A DNA stretch of 64,000 nucleotides from Bacillota bacterium (GTDB lineage Bacteria > Bacillota > Clostridia > Oscillospirales > Ethanoligenentaceae), in assembly GCA_023391835.1 (NCBI GenBank), contig JAEWAE010000011.1, forward strand, positions 14,163 to 78,162. The letters run 5' to 3'. The position numbers and the translations under genes were made by a program. The notes beneath the pieces were generated by a model that was not told the origin of the DNA, did no database searches, and saw nothing but the letters and a program-made list of their open reading frames with translations. Numbering within the stretch: the first letter of the stretch is position 1; the number at the start of each line of letters is the position of its first letter. Below are positions 8,862 through 17,390 of the stretch, piece by piece.

Positions 8862-10526
8862 ATGCAAAAGTGGAGACAAGCGCTGTCCATCGGCCTCTGT
8901 GCGGCTCTGGCGGTGGGAATGCTGGGGGGATGCACGAAAAGCAAGACACAGGGTTCCAGCTCGGCAAACACCTCAAACGCAAAGGTACCCGACTATATGA
9001 ATGCGGTGGGGCAATTTCCGATCACCAAGGATAAGATCACGGTGAAAGCCATGGTGTCGGAAAACAGCGAAATGGCCAAGGACTGGAATACCATGGAAGC
9101 CTTTAAAAGGCTGGAGCAGCTCACAAACATCCACTGGGACTTTGAGTATGTGAATTCGGCCAATTTTCTCAATCAGCTGAGCGTCCGCTTTTCGGGCAAC
9201 GATCTACCCGAGGTCTGCCTCATGGGCGGCATGAGCACGGACACCGAAGAGACCTACGGGCCTACCGGCAAGTTGGCCGATCTCACCGACCTCATTGACA
9301 AGTATGCGCCCCATTTGAAGAAAGTCCGCGAAAAAATCCCGGAAATCAAGCTGGCGGGCACCGCGAGCGACGGCAAGGTTTACGGCCTGCCCTGTTACGC
9401 GGAATCATCCGCCAATGTGCCGGCCCTCGACTTCTTTGATGAGAAGTATATGAATAACGTCGGCATCACCAAGATCCCGACAACGACCGACGAGCTGTAT
9501 ACGATGCTCAAGGCGTTCAAGGAAAAGGACATGAACAAGGACGGGAAGAACGATGATATTCCGATGTCCACCATTGCGTCCACCGCGGGCGGCTGCGGTT
9601 CCTTAAGGCAGGTTTACCAGACGGCTTTCCAGGGCTATACCGGCGGCAACGCCAGCGACAACTGGGATGTCGATTCGAAGGGGAAAGTCATCTATCTGCC
9701 GCAGGAAAAAGGCTATAAGGAGTACCTTGCCTACATGCATAAACTGTATGCGGAGGGCCTGCTCGACCACGATTTCGACACGCAGACTTCGGATCAGATC
9801 AAGGCGAAGATACAGTCCGGCAAAGTCGGCGTATATGTCGGCCAGACGCCGACCATACTGGCGGGCACGGCCCTTGCAAACGACAAGCAGGTCTGCATGC
9901 CTCCTCTGACCACCCCCACCAACAGCAAAAAGGTCGCTCTGGCGCCAACCTATCTTTCCACTACAAACGGTGTGATCACCACGGCCTGCAAGCACAAGGA
10001 AGCCGTCATGAGCTGGTTCGATCTGTTCTATCGCACCGAGGATGAGGCGGTCGACGGCTTCTGCGGCAAGACCTCCCTGCTGGGCTACGAAGGCGAGCAG
10101 TGGAAATATACCGACTCCGCCAAGACCCAGTACCAGTTCATCGACCCGGTCAAAAGCTATGTGCAGCTCAACCAGACCGTTATGATCACCTTCGGGCTGC
10201 CCGCCTACATCAGCAACATGGCCGTGCAGACCGGCAACACCCTGATGCAAGACAAGATTCAGGGCAATAAGGATCAGAAAGCTTCCTATTATAAGAAAGC
10301 CTATCCGGTAAACGCACGTCTGACCAAGGACGAGGCCGACCAGTCCGCCACGCTCACCACGGATCTGGATAACTATGTGAATATGATGGAGACCAAGTTT
10401 ATCAATGGGCAGGAAGACCTAAACAAATTTGACGATTTTGTCAAGAATCTTGACAAATACGGCGTGAAAGATCTGAAAAAGATTAAGCAGGCCGCTTACG
10501 ACCGTTACGAAAAGGCGGCCAAATAA
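8862..10526 (+). CDS. Extracellular solute-binding lipoprotein (importer A)
   Basis: A 554-residue substrate-binding protein of the large LipO-type group that accompanies LplB/YtcP permeases. The start at the ATG at 8862 is chosen because GGGAGGA lies 7 bases upstream; a TTG two codons earlier is badly placed. The signal peptide ends in the lipobox MLGGC (Cys24), followed by a Ser/Ala-rich linker. It would be anchored on the outer face of the membrane. A 116-base gap separates it from the permeases, and a strong terminator follows at 10539-10594. An EF-hand-like DMNKDGKNDD calcium site is visible, as in many proteins of this group. The ligand is unknown. Confidence 0.92.
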   Translation: MQKWRQALSIGLCAALAVGMLGGCTKSKTQGSSSANTSNAKVPDYMNAVGQFPITKDKITVKAMVSENSEMAKDWNTMEAFKRLEQLTNIHWDFEYVNSANFLNQLSVRFSGNDLPEVCLMGGMSTDTEETYGPTGKLADLTDLIDKYAPHLKKVREKIPEIKLAGTASDGKVYGLPCYAESSANVPALDFFDEKYMNNVGITKIPTTTDELYTMLKAFKEKDMNKDGKNDDIPMSTIASTAGGCGSLRQVYQTAFQGYTGGNASDNWDVDSKGKVIYLPQEKGYKEYLAYMHKLYAEGLLDHDFDTQTSDQIKAKIQSGKVGVYVGQTPTILAGTALANDKQVCMPPLTTPTNSKKVALAPTYLSTTNGVITTACKHKEAVMSWFDLFYRTEDEAVDGFCGKTSLLGYEGEQWKYTDSAKTQYQFIDPVKSYVQLNQTVMITFGLPAYISNMAVQTGNTLMQDKIQGNKDQKASYYKKAYPVNARLTKDEADQSATLTTDLDNYVNMMETKFINGQEDLNKFDDFVKNLDKYGVKDLKKIKQAAYDRYEKAAK

Positions 10527-10538
10527 GCGCCGTGTGAC

Positions 10539-10594
10539 AAAAAGGGGGGGGTTTGCCGCAATCGGGTATTGCGGCAAATCCCTCCCCGCTTTTT
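10539..10594 (+). terminator. Rho-independent terminator after importer A
   Basis: A perfect 11-base stem (TTTGCCGCAAT/ATTGCGGCAAA, 10552-10578) with a 5-base loop is extended by G-runs pairing with CCCTCCCC, flanked by A5 and T5. It lies between the binding protein and the amidohydrolase genes and so separates them into two transcripts or attenuates the second. Confidence 0.85.
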
Positions 10595-10638
10595 GCCGGA
10601 GGAGGCTCCGGCTTCTGAAAGGAGGCACCCCGTTTCCC

Positions 10639-11379
10639 ATGATCATCGACATTCACGCGCACCTATGGGACGGCTCGTTTGAATCCGACAAACGGCAGAT
10701 CCGGACGGTATGCGAACGGTATAAAGTATCGCAGGTGGTGGTTTCCAGCCTGGGCGGCTATTTCCCGGGGCGGGAGGAGATTGCCCGGCTCAACGCCGCC
10801 ACTGCCGCATTCATGCGGGAAGAACCGTCGCTCATCCGCGGCTGGTGCTACGTCAATCCCCGCAACCCAGACGCGCTGGACGTGCTGCGTCACGGCATCG
10901 AGGATGCCGGTATGTCCGGCATAAAACTGTGGGTGGCGACTTTCTGTGACGATCCGCTGGTATTTCCGCTGGTGGAACAATGCATCCGCTATCGGGTGCC
11001 GGTGCTGATCCATACGTTTTATAAGCAGGTCGGCCAGCTGCCTTTTGAGTCGCTGGGCGGCAACGTGGCCGCGCTGGCCCGGCGTTACCCGGAAGCTAAG
11101 CTGCTGATGGCCCATATGGGTGCGGACTGTCTACGGGAACTCAAGCCCATCCGGCCCTATTCCAACATCCGGGTGGATACCTCCGGCTCCATCGTCCACC
11201 GGGACGATATCGACTATGCCAAAGAGATGCTCGGCGCCGACCGCATCGTATTCGGTACGGATATGCCGATGATCAGCTTCCTGCTCAATTACGGCCAGAT
11301 CGAGGAAGCCGACCTGACACCCGACGAAAAAGATGCGATATTCTGCCGCAACGCGCAGCGGCTGCTGGAAAGGGGCTGA
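10639..11379 (+). CDS. Amidohydrolase (ACMSD/TIM-barrel type), complete metal site
   Basis: A 246-residue amidohydrolase-2 family protein starting at MIIDIHAHL. All expected metal ligands are present: His6 and His8 (HAH), His125 (VLIHTF), His159 (LLMAHMG) and Asp208 (VFGTDMP). The family performs hydrolysis or non-oxidative decarboxylation of small carboxylated or lactone substrates. AAAGGAGG lies about 14 bases upstream of the ATG, a long spacing, but no better start exists. The next gene begins 4 bases after its stop and encodes a homologue lacking every ligand, so the two probably form a complex or act in sequence. The same arrangement is repeated at 20.9-22.4 kb. Substrate unknown; a lactonase role on a sugar acid is a guess. 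Confidence 0.85.
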   Translation: MIIDIHAHLWDGSFESDKRQIRTVCERYKVSQVVVSSLGGYFPGREEIARLNAATAAFMREEPSLIRGWCYVNPRNPDALDVLRHGIEDAGMSGIKLWVATFCDDPLVFPLVEQCIRYRVPVLIHTFYKQVGQLPFESLGGNVAALARRYPEAKLLMAHMGADCLRELKPIRPYSNIRVDTSGSIVHRDDIDYAKEMLGADRIVFGTDMPMISFLLNYGQIEEADLTPDEKDAIFCRNAQRLLERG

Positions 11380-11383
11380 AAAA

Positions 11384-12160
11384 ATGGCCGGAACCGATGT
11401 CAACTGCCTGCTGGGCCATTGGCCTTTTCGCAAGCTTTACCGGAACACACTCGAGGCCCTGCGCCAAGTGCACGCCGCCTGCGGGATCGACGGGGGCTAT
11501 GTGTCCTCACTGGAAAGCATTCTTTATAACGACCCTTTTGAGGGGGAAAAAGACCTCCACGCGGCCATCCGAGACACCAATTATCGCCATGTGATGACGG
11601 TGAATCCTACACTGCCGGCGTTTGACGAGGATATTCGCCGCGGAGTGGAGGAATTCGGCATATGCGGCGTGCGCGTTTATCCGGGCTATCACGGCTATAA
11701 ACTCAGCGGGCCGGAGACAGCCTCCCTGGTCGCTCTGCTCCGGCAGTATCGCCTGCCGCTCTGGCTGACGGTGCGGCTGGAAGACGACCGTCTCAATTAC
11801 ATCCTGACACCCCGGCGGGTTTCCCTCATGGATGAGATCGTGCCTTTTTTGCTGGCGACGGATGATCTGCCGGTGCTCGTCACCAATCTGCAGGCCGGTG
11901 AGATTCTGAGCTTCGGGGAAATTCTCGCATCCCGCCCCAACCTGTATTTTGACACGGCGGGCATCAAGGGGCCGGTGGAGTGCATCGAGCAGGTAGTGGC
12001 GGGTATCGGCGACCGGCGGCTGATTTTCGGCTCCGCCCATCCGCTGTATGCGCTGCGCAGCTCCCTGTATCAGATCACGATGGCACAGTTGCCGACAGAG
12101 AGCAAGGCCCGTATCCTTACGGAGAACGTGGCTCATTTTGCCGATTCCTTCTCGGCTTGA
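11384..12160 (+). CDS. Amidohydrolase-fold protein lacking all metal ligands (probable pseudoenzyme)
   Basis: A 258-residue protein with the same fold as its upstream neighbour. At the N-terminus DVNCLLGHW replaces the HxH motif. The beta-5 position reads LTVRLED (no His), beta-6 reads LVTNLQAG (Asn for His) and beta-8 reads FGSAHPLY (no Asp). The length and secondary-structure pattern are intact and the frame is open, so it looks conserved rather than decayed. It is probably a structural or regulatory partner of the enzyme encoded 4 bases upstream. The start at ATG 11384 follows GAAAGGGG. A strong terminator follows the gene. It could alternatively have a metal-independent activity. Confidence 0.78.
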   Translation: MAGTDVNCLLGHWPFRKLYRNTLEALRQVHAACGIDGGYVSSLESILYNDPFEGEKDLHAAIRDTNYRHVMTVNPTLPAFDEDIRRGVEEFGICGVRVYPGYHGYKLSGPETASLVALLRQYRLPLWLTVRLEDDRLNYILTPRRVSLMDEIVPFLLATDDLPVLVTNLQAGEILSFGEILASRPNLYFDTAGIKGPVECIEQVVAGIGDRRLIFGSAHPLYALRSSLYQITMAQLPTESKARILTENVAHFADSFSA

Positions 12161-12176
12161 ATAATACGTGGGGCTC

Positions 12177-12214
12177 AAAAGCGCCGTCCGTTCTGAAACG
12201 GGCGGCGCTTTTTT
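12177..12214 (+). terminator. Rho-independent terminator of the first amidohydrolase pair
   Basis: AAAAGCGCCG-TCCGT pairs with ACGG-GCGGCGCT around a short loop and is followed by six T residues, a standard terminator for plus-strand transcription. Confidence 0.85.
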
Positions 12215-12276
12215 GCCGGGGTTGGGAGTAGCTGCGTGTCGTCTGCCCGCCTTCGTGGGAAAAGCGGAATGCCCAT

Positions 12277-12324
12277 AAAAGGCTGTTGCCGGACGCATCC
12301 TGATGCGTTCGGCAACAGCCTTTT
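12277..12324 (-). terminator. Hairpin terminator of the aminotransferase operon (probably bidirectional)
   Basis: AAAAGGCTGTTGCC and GGCAACAGCCTTTT form a perfect 14-base stem, and the enclosed GACGCATC/GATGCGTT can pair as well. A-run and T-run on either side make it usable in both directions. It sits between the convergent plus-strand amidohydrolase and minus-strand aminotransferase genes. Confidence 0.8.
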
Positions 12325-12417
12325 CACTTTAAAATATTCATAAGTACGGAGAAACACATTTTACGGTGCGCGGGATGCGATCGGCTCGTTTTACAGCGCC
12401 CCTTTTTGCCGGAAGTC

Positions 12418-13674
12418 TCAGAGCACCTGGGCCGCGACCTTGCGTACGGCGTCGATCACGTCCTGCGCGTCCTGCTCGCTCCAGGTGGGGGCGATATTCA
12501 GTACGGCGTTGCGGGCGAGTATCTCGACGGAGTGAGGGCACATATCCGGCGAGTAAGTCACCGGCGGCTGCACCTGATTGAAGGGGAAACCGCTGCGGTC
12601 CGCGGTGCGCTGATAAAGAATCTGCGGCTGCATGTAGACGGGCTCGCCGTTATAGAGATAGTTGAGCGACACATTTTCCGCGCCCATGGCGTGAATGAAG
12701 CGGAGCGCCTTTTCCCGGTTTTCCAGCAGCAGGATCAGTGCGTTGCCCGCGTCGCCGGCCTCGTCGTTGAGACGGCGGAAACGCAGCTCCGGTACCGAGC
12801 GAATGCCCTCCTTGATCTGGCGCTTGCGTGTGCGCATGGCGTCCAGTATGGAATCGAGCTTATGGATCTGTTCGAGCGCCACCGCGCCGGAAAGCTCGCT
12901 CATGCGGAAATTTTGCCCGACAAATACGTCGTCTTCCGCATTGGCGTGCAGAAATCCTTCCCGTTCGCGGAACATGCCCTGGTCATGGTACCGCACGGCA
13001 CGCTCATAGAGCTTGTCGTCATCCGTGACCACCACGCCGCCCTCGCCGGTGGTGATGATCTTATTCATCTGCAGGCTGAAGGTGTTGATGTCGCCGAAGG
13101 TGCCGGCGTGCCGCCCATGATAGGTCGCGCCGCAGGATTGGGCGGTGTCCTCGATGACGGTCAGACCGTGCCGCCGGGCGATGGGGAGGATGCGGTCCAT
13201 CTGGCAGGGGTTGCCCAGGATGGGCACGCAGATGACGGCTCTGGTGGCGCCGTCGATATGCGATTCCAAATCGTCGGGGTCGATATCCAGACTTTCGTCG
13301 ATCTCGGCAAAGACGGGCACGGCGCCGGCGCATATGACGGCGCCCGCCGCCGCGATAAAGGTGCAGGCGGGGACGATCACCTTGTCGCCCGGGCCGATGC
13401 CCGCCGCTTTGAGTGCGACAATGAGCGCGGCCGTGCCGGAAGTCACCGCCAGAGCGTGCCGGGTCAGCATTTTTTCACGGAAAGCGGCCTCGAACGCCTT
13501 GGTCTTGCCCAGACAATTGGGACCGTAAAACCGGAAGGGCGACTTGGCCTCGATCACGGCGTCGGTGCCTGCGGATTCCCGCTCATCGTATACGCTCGAG
13601 CCGGGGTAAAACGGGGGAAGCGGCTCGCTGCGGACAGGCGTGCCGCCGTCGATCGCCAGCTTTTCATTTGACAT
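12418..13674 (-). CDS. DegT/DnrJ/EryC1/StrS-family PLP enzyme (aminotransferase), copy 1
   Basis: A 418-residue PLP protein of the sugar aminotransferase family, which transfers an amino group from glutamate or glutamine to keto-sugars or keto-cyclitols. Visible family features are SGTAAL near residue 80 (phosphate binding), VIEDTAQS (Asp176 and Gln179) and the Schiff-base lysine Lys205 in LQMNKIITTGEGG. The start follows GAAAGGAAG. It is the distal gene of a two-gene minus-strand unit with a second, diverged family member 71 bases upstream. The family's usual context is cell-surface or antibiotic sugar synthesis, but no glycosyltransferases are nearby. The surrounding catabolic and oxidoreductase genes suggest use in metabolising an unusual amino sugar or aminocyclitol. 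Confidence 0.87.
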   Translation of the reverse strand: MSNEKLAIDGGTPVRSEPLPPFYPGSSVYDERESAGTDAVIEAKSPFRFYGPNCLGKTKAFEAAFREKMLTRHALAVTSGTAALIVALKAAGIGPGDKVIVPACTFIAAAGAVICAGAVPVFAEIDESLDIDPDDLESHIDGATRAVICVPILGNPCQMDRILPIARRHGLTVIEDTAQSCGATYHGRHAGTFGDINTFSLQMNKIITTGEGGVVVTDDDKLYERAVRYHDQGMFREREGFLHANAEDDVFVGQNFRMSELSGAVALEQIHKLDSILDAMRTRKRQIKEGIRSVPELRFRRLNDEAGDAGNALILLLENREKALRFIHAMGAENVSLNYLYNGEPVYMQPQILYQRTADRSGFPFNQVQPPVTYSPDMCPHSVEILARNAVLNIAPTWSEQDAQDVIDAVRKVAAQVL

Positions 13675-13745
13675 GTCATAGCTTCCTTTCTGTATAGTGG
13701 AAAACGGGGAAAGTTTCCCCCGTCCGAAAATGCCGTGGGCGGCTG

Positions 13746-15002
13746 TTATTTCCGCTCCCTATGAGTGGAAAAATACTCCGAAACCTTATGGACTGCCGTT
13801 ATGATGGCATCCACGTCCTCGTCGGTGTAAAACTCGTTGAAATTGAAGCGGATGGCCGTGTCGAGAATTTTTTCCGCCTCGGGGCACAGGCCTTTGGCGT
13901 AATGGAACTCATGGGGGTTATAGGGGCAGCGGAAGGGGCACTCGGTGCCGTCGTAGGCGTTGAGCTTGGTAAACAGATCGTATTCATAGACGCAGCTGGG
14001 AATATACCCCCGCAGGTTGGCGATGCCCTCGGCCTGCAGCGCGTCGGAAAACAGGTCGCGGCTCACACCGGCTTCGGATTCTTCCACCCGGAACATGTAA
14101 AACCAATAGGTGCTGGTGCTGCCGGGCTGGACCATGGGCGGATAAATACCCGGCACTCCGGCAATGCCCCGGCTGATGCGCTCGCCGATTTCGGTGCGGC
14201 GGCGGCAGACGGCCTCGAGCTTTTCCAACTGAGCCAGACCCACGGCACCGGTGAGCTCATTCATGCGGTAATTGGGCGCGAGGAAAGGAACGTCCCGCAC
14301 CGGCACTTTGCTGGGCAGGCGCTGATAGTTTTTATCCGCAAAGCGCATGGCTGTCTCATAATCCGTGTCGCCATTCATGATGACAAGCCCGCCGTCGCCG
14401 GCGCTGATCTGCTTGAAGTCGTTGAGGCTGAAGCAGCCGAAGTCGCCGATGGTGCCGAGCAGCCGTCCCTTATAGGTGGCAAGGTAGCTCTGCGCACAGT
14501 CCTCGATGACTTTCAGATGGTGCCGGCGGGCGATATCCATGATGGCGTCCATGTCGGTGGGGCCGCCGGTCAGGTGCACGGGCAGGATGACTTTGGTTTT
14601 GTCGGTGATTTTCGATTCCACGGATGCCGGGTCGAGCGTGTAGCTGTGGGGGTCGAGGTCGGCAAAGACCGGGATGGCATTTTGAAACAGGATGCCGATG
14701 ATCGTACCGATGTCGGTGATGGGGGAGGTGATGACCTCATCCCCTGCCGTGACGCCGCAGCTGCCCAGCGCCACATGAATGGCCGCCGTGCCGGAGGATG
14801 TGGCGACACAGTGCCGCGCCCCGTACATGCGGGCGAACGTTTCCGTGAGTGTTTTCACCTTGTTGCCGTACCAGTAAAACAGGGTATTCTGTTCCAGAGC
14901 TTCTTTCAGATAGCGCAGCTCGTTGCCGTCAAAGCGTTTCCCGGTTCCGAAGGGAGAAATCTTGACCGGGGAGCCGCCGTAAAGCGCCAGTTGCTGTGAC
15001 AT
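13746..15002 (-). CDS. DegT/DnrJ/EryC1/StrS-family PLP enzyme (aminotransferase), copy 2
   Basis: A 418-residue homologue of the adjacent downstream gene, equal in length but clearly diverged. It shows SSGTAAIHV near residue 70, VIEDCAQS, and Lys197 as the expected internal aldimine lysine in NDFKQISAGDGG. A divergent 274-base region separates it from the plus-strand SDR gene. Both copies keep the PLP residues, so they are likely active on different substrates or form a heteromeric enzyme. The start at 15002 follows GAAAGAAGG. Substrate unknown. Confidence 0.87.
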   Translation of the reverse strand: MSQQLALYGGSPVKISPFGTGKRFDGNELRYLKEALEQNTLFYWYGNKVKTLTETFARMYGARHCVATSSGTAAIHVALGSCGVTAGDEVITSPITDIGTIIGILFQNAIPVFADLDPHSYTLDPASVESKITDKTKVILPVHLTGGPTDMDAIMDIARRHHLKVIEDCAQSYLATYKGRLLGTIGDFGCFSLNDFKQISAGDGGLVIMNGDTDYETAMRFADKNYQRLPSKVPVRDVPFLAPNYRMNELTGAVGLAQLEKLEAVCRRRTEIGERISRGIAGVPGIYPPMVQPGSTSTYWFYMFRVEESEAGVSRDLFSDALQAEGIANLRGYIPSCVYEYDLFTKLNAYDGTECPFRCPYNPHEFHYAKGLCPEAEKILDTAIRFNFNEFYTDEDVDAIITAVHKVSEYFSTHRERK

Positions 15003-15276
15003 GCCGCATACCTTCTTTCCCGAAATAGGCAGCCGGGGAAAGGCCGCCTCTGTATCTGCCCCTATGGTAATGCATCGGCGCGCCGTTTTCTAACCCTATC
15101 ATACGGGGAAGTTGACCTTTTCTGCGGCAATTGGGGGCGGCGGCCGCCGTCAGAAAAATCATCAACAAATCCATAAAATAAGGGGAGAAAAGCCTTCGCC
15201 GCCCCGATACAATGGAATCAAACAAGCCGCATGCCCTTGCAGGCACGAATCGACACTCCGGAAAGGACGATCATCC

Positions 15277-16302
15277 ATGCGAACCAAATGGACGGAAGAG
15301 CTTCTCAGCGCCCACCTCACCGCGCCCTCCGCGGAACTGATACAGGATATCCGGAATCTGGACGGCGACATTCTGATCCTCGGCGCAGGGGGCAAGATGG
15401 GCCCCACCCTGTGCCTGCTGGCGCAGAACGCCGTGCGCGCCGGCGGCCGCAATAAAAAGGTCATAGCGGTTTCCCGCTTCAGTGATCCGGATACGGCGCG
15501 CCAGCTTGCCGACAGCGGCGTGGAAGTGATCCGCGCCGATCTGTTGGCCCCCGGTGCTCTGGATGCCCTGCCCGACGCGGAAAACGTGATCTATATGGCA
15601 GGGAAAAAATTCAATACCGTGGGCCATGAGGCCGCCACCTGGGCGGAAAACGCGTGGCTGCCCTCCCGGGTGGCACAGCGGTATAGGCAATCCCGCATCA
15701 CGGTATTTTCCACCGGCAATATCTATCCACAGATGCCGCTGGCACAGGGCGGCGCGACCGAGGAAACACCGCCCTGCCCGGTGGGCGAATACGCCATGTC
15801 GTGCCTGGCGCGGGAGCGCATGTTCGAATACGCGGCTCAGGCCTTTGGGACGCGCATCGCCGTCTATCGTCTCAATTACGCGGTGGACCTTCGCTACGGC
15901 GTGCTGAGCGATATCGGCCGGGCGGTCTCGCGCGGGGAACCGGTGTCGCTGGGCACGGCATGCTTCAATTGCATTTGGCAGGGGTACGCGGCCGAAATTG
16001 CGCTGCGCTGCCTGGCGTATGCCGACGACAAGGTGTTCCGCCTCAACGTCACGGGGCCGGAGACCGCCTCGGTGCGGCAGACGGCTCTGACTCTCGGCGG
16101 GCTGCTCGGCCGGGAGCCCGTATTCACCGGTGCGGCCGGCACGGAGGCCTATCTCAACGACGCGGGCAAAATGTGCCGGCTGTTCGGCTACCCGGATGTG
16201 CCGCTGGCGACGCTGATCGAGTGGCAGGCCCAGTGGATTCTGGACGGCGGCCGGGAGTTGGGCAAACCGACTCATTTTGAAGAGAAAGAGGGACGGTACT
16301 GA
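15277..16302 (+). CDS. NAD(P)-dependent epimerase/dehydratase-like SDR with altered YxxxK
   Basis: A 341-residue extended SDR protein. The nucleotide-binding segment ILILGAGGKMGPT is unmistakable, and FSTGNIYP matches the mid-domain of sugar epimerases. The catalytic motif reads YAMSC, with Tyr172 present but Cys176 where the lysine should be, so either the chemistry differs or binding only is retained. The start at 15277 follows GAAAGGA; the frame is open further upstream without a better site. Its stop overlaps the start of the DapA-like gene by one base (TGATG), so translation is coupled. Together with the next two genes it forms an SDR, DapA-like and Gfo/Idh operon, presumably acting in order on a sugar-derived substrate. 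Confidence 0.83.
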   Translation: MRTKWTEELLSAHLTAPSAELIQDIRNLDGDILILGAGGKMGPTLCLLAQNAVRAGGRNKKVIAVSRFSDPDTARQLADSGVEVIRADLLAPGALDALPDAENVIYMAGKKFNTVGHEAATWAENAWLPSRVAQRYRQSRITVFSTGNIYPQMPLAQGGATEETPPCPVGEYAMSCLARERMFEYAAQAFGTRIAVYRLNYAVDLRYGVLSDIGRAVSRGEPVSLGTACFNCIWQGYAAEIALRCLAYADDKVFRLNVTGPETASVRQTALTLGGLLGREPVFTGAAGTEAYLNDAGKMCRLFGYPDVPLATLIEWQAQWILDGGRELGKPTHFEEKEGRY

Positions 16303-17372
16303 TGGGCAGACGGGAAAAGGCGCTGGCTCTGCTGCACGACGGCACGTTCATTCCGGCCATCCCTCTGGCGCTCGACGCCCGGCGGTGTTTCAACCCGGCC
16401 CGGCAGAGGGTGCTGCTGCGCTATTATCTGGCGGCGGGGGCCGGCGGCATCGCCGTGGCGGTGCACACCACCCAGTTCGCCATCCGCCGGCCGGATGTGA
16501 ACCTGCTGGAGCCGGTGCTGCGGGTGGCGGCCGAGGAAATCGATGCATGGGAAGCACGCAGCGGCCGCACGGTCGTGCGCGTGGCGGGTGCCTGCGGCCC
16601 GGCGGAGCAGGCGCAGGCGGAGGCCCGGCTTGCGGCGGAGCTTGGGTATGACGCCGTGCTGCTCAGCCCGGGCGGGCTTAACGCTCTGAGCGAGTCGGAA
16701 ATGGTCGAGCGCACCCGTCAGGTGGCCGCCGTGCTGCCGGTGATCGGCTTCTGCCTGCAAAGAGCGGTGGGCGGGCGCCGGTTTTCCTATGATTACTGGC
16801 GGGCGGTAGCCGAAAGCGAAGATGTAGTCGCGCTTAAATGCGCGCCTTTCGACCGGTATCAGACCCTCGACATGGCGCGTGCCTGCGCGTTTTCCACCCG
16901 GGCGGAAAAGGCGGCGCTTTATACCGGCAACGACGACAATCTGCTGATCGACCTGCTCACCCGCTATTCTTTCCCGAAGGACGGCAAAGAAGTTTCGGTG
17001 CGTTTCGCGGGCGGTCTGCTGGGGCACTGGTCGGTCTGGACGCATACTTCCGCACGGCTGTTCGAGCGCATCCGGTCGCTGCGCGGGGAAAAATCCATCC
17101 CCGCCTCGCTGCTGACGCTGGCGGCGCAGATCACCGACAGCAATGCCGCCATATTCGACGCCGCGCATAATTTTGCGGGCTGTATTCCCGGCGTGCATGA
17201 GGTGCTGCGCCGTCAGGGGCTGCTGGCGGGCACCTGGTGCCTGGACCCGGCGGAGACCCTCTCGCCCGGTCAGGCGGAGGAAATCGACCGGGTCTGCCGG
17301 ATGTACCCGCATCTCACGGATGACGCATTCGTGCGGGAGCATCTGGCCGGCTGGCAGGCAGGAGCCGTGTGA
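16302..17372 (+). CDS. Dihydrodipicolinate synthase (DapA/NanA)-family lyase-like protein
   Basis: A 356-residue TIM-barrel protein, longer than typical DapA (about 290). Lys179 in VVALKCAP aligns with the Schiff-base lysine of the class I aldolase family. The usual tyrosine of the YNxP segment is replaced: the region reads IGFCLQRAVGG with Phe150. The N-terminal signature GTFIPAIPLALD followed by AGAGGIAVAVHTTQF belongs to an uncharacterised subgroup of the family. It overlaps the SDR gene by one base and precedes the Gfo/Idh gene by 18 bases. It probably makes or breaks a pyruvate- or aldehyde-type C-C bond in a sugar acid pathway, but this is inference. Confidence 0.82.
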   Translation: MGRREKALALLHDGTFIPAIPLALDARRCFNPARQRVLLRYYLAAGAGGIAVAVHTTQFAIRRPDVNLLEPVLRVAAEEIDAWEARSGRTVVRVAGACGPAEQAQAEARLAAELGYDAVLLSPGGLNALSESEMVERTRQVAAVLPVIGFCLQRAVGGRRFSYDYWRAVAESEDVVALKCAPFDRYQTLDMARACAFSTRAEKAALYTGNDDNLLIDLLTRYSFPKDGKEVSVRFAGGLLGHWSVWTHTSARLFERIRSLRGEKSIPASLLTLAAQITDSNAAIFDAAHNFAGCIPGVHEVLRRQGLLAGTWCLDPAETLSPGQAEEIDRVCRMYPHLTDDAFVREHLAGWQAGAV

Positions 17373-17390
17373 GAAATGGGAGGACTGGAT

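Noticed and set aside
12406..14999. Two long plus-strand frames opposite the aminotransferases
   Set aside because: The minus-strand frames contain complete PLP motifs; the plus-strand frames are shadows.
15118..15157. Inverted repeat TTTTCTG(C)GGC/GCCGTCAGAAAA in the divergent region before the SDR gene
   Set aside because: Imperfect, with a GC-rich core that arises easily in this DNA, and not clearly tied to promoter boxes.
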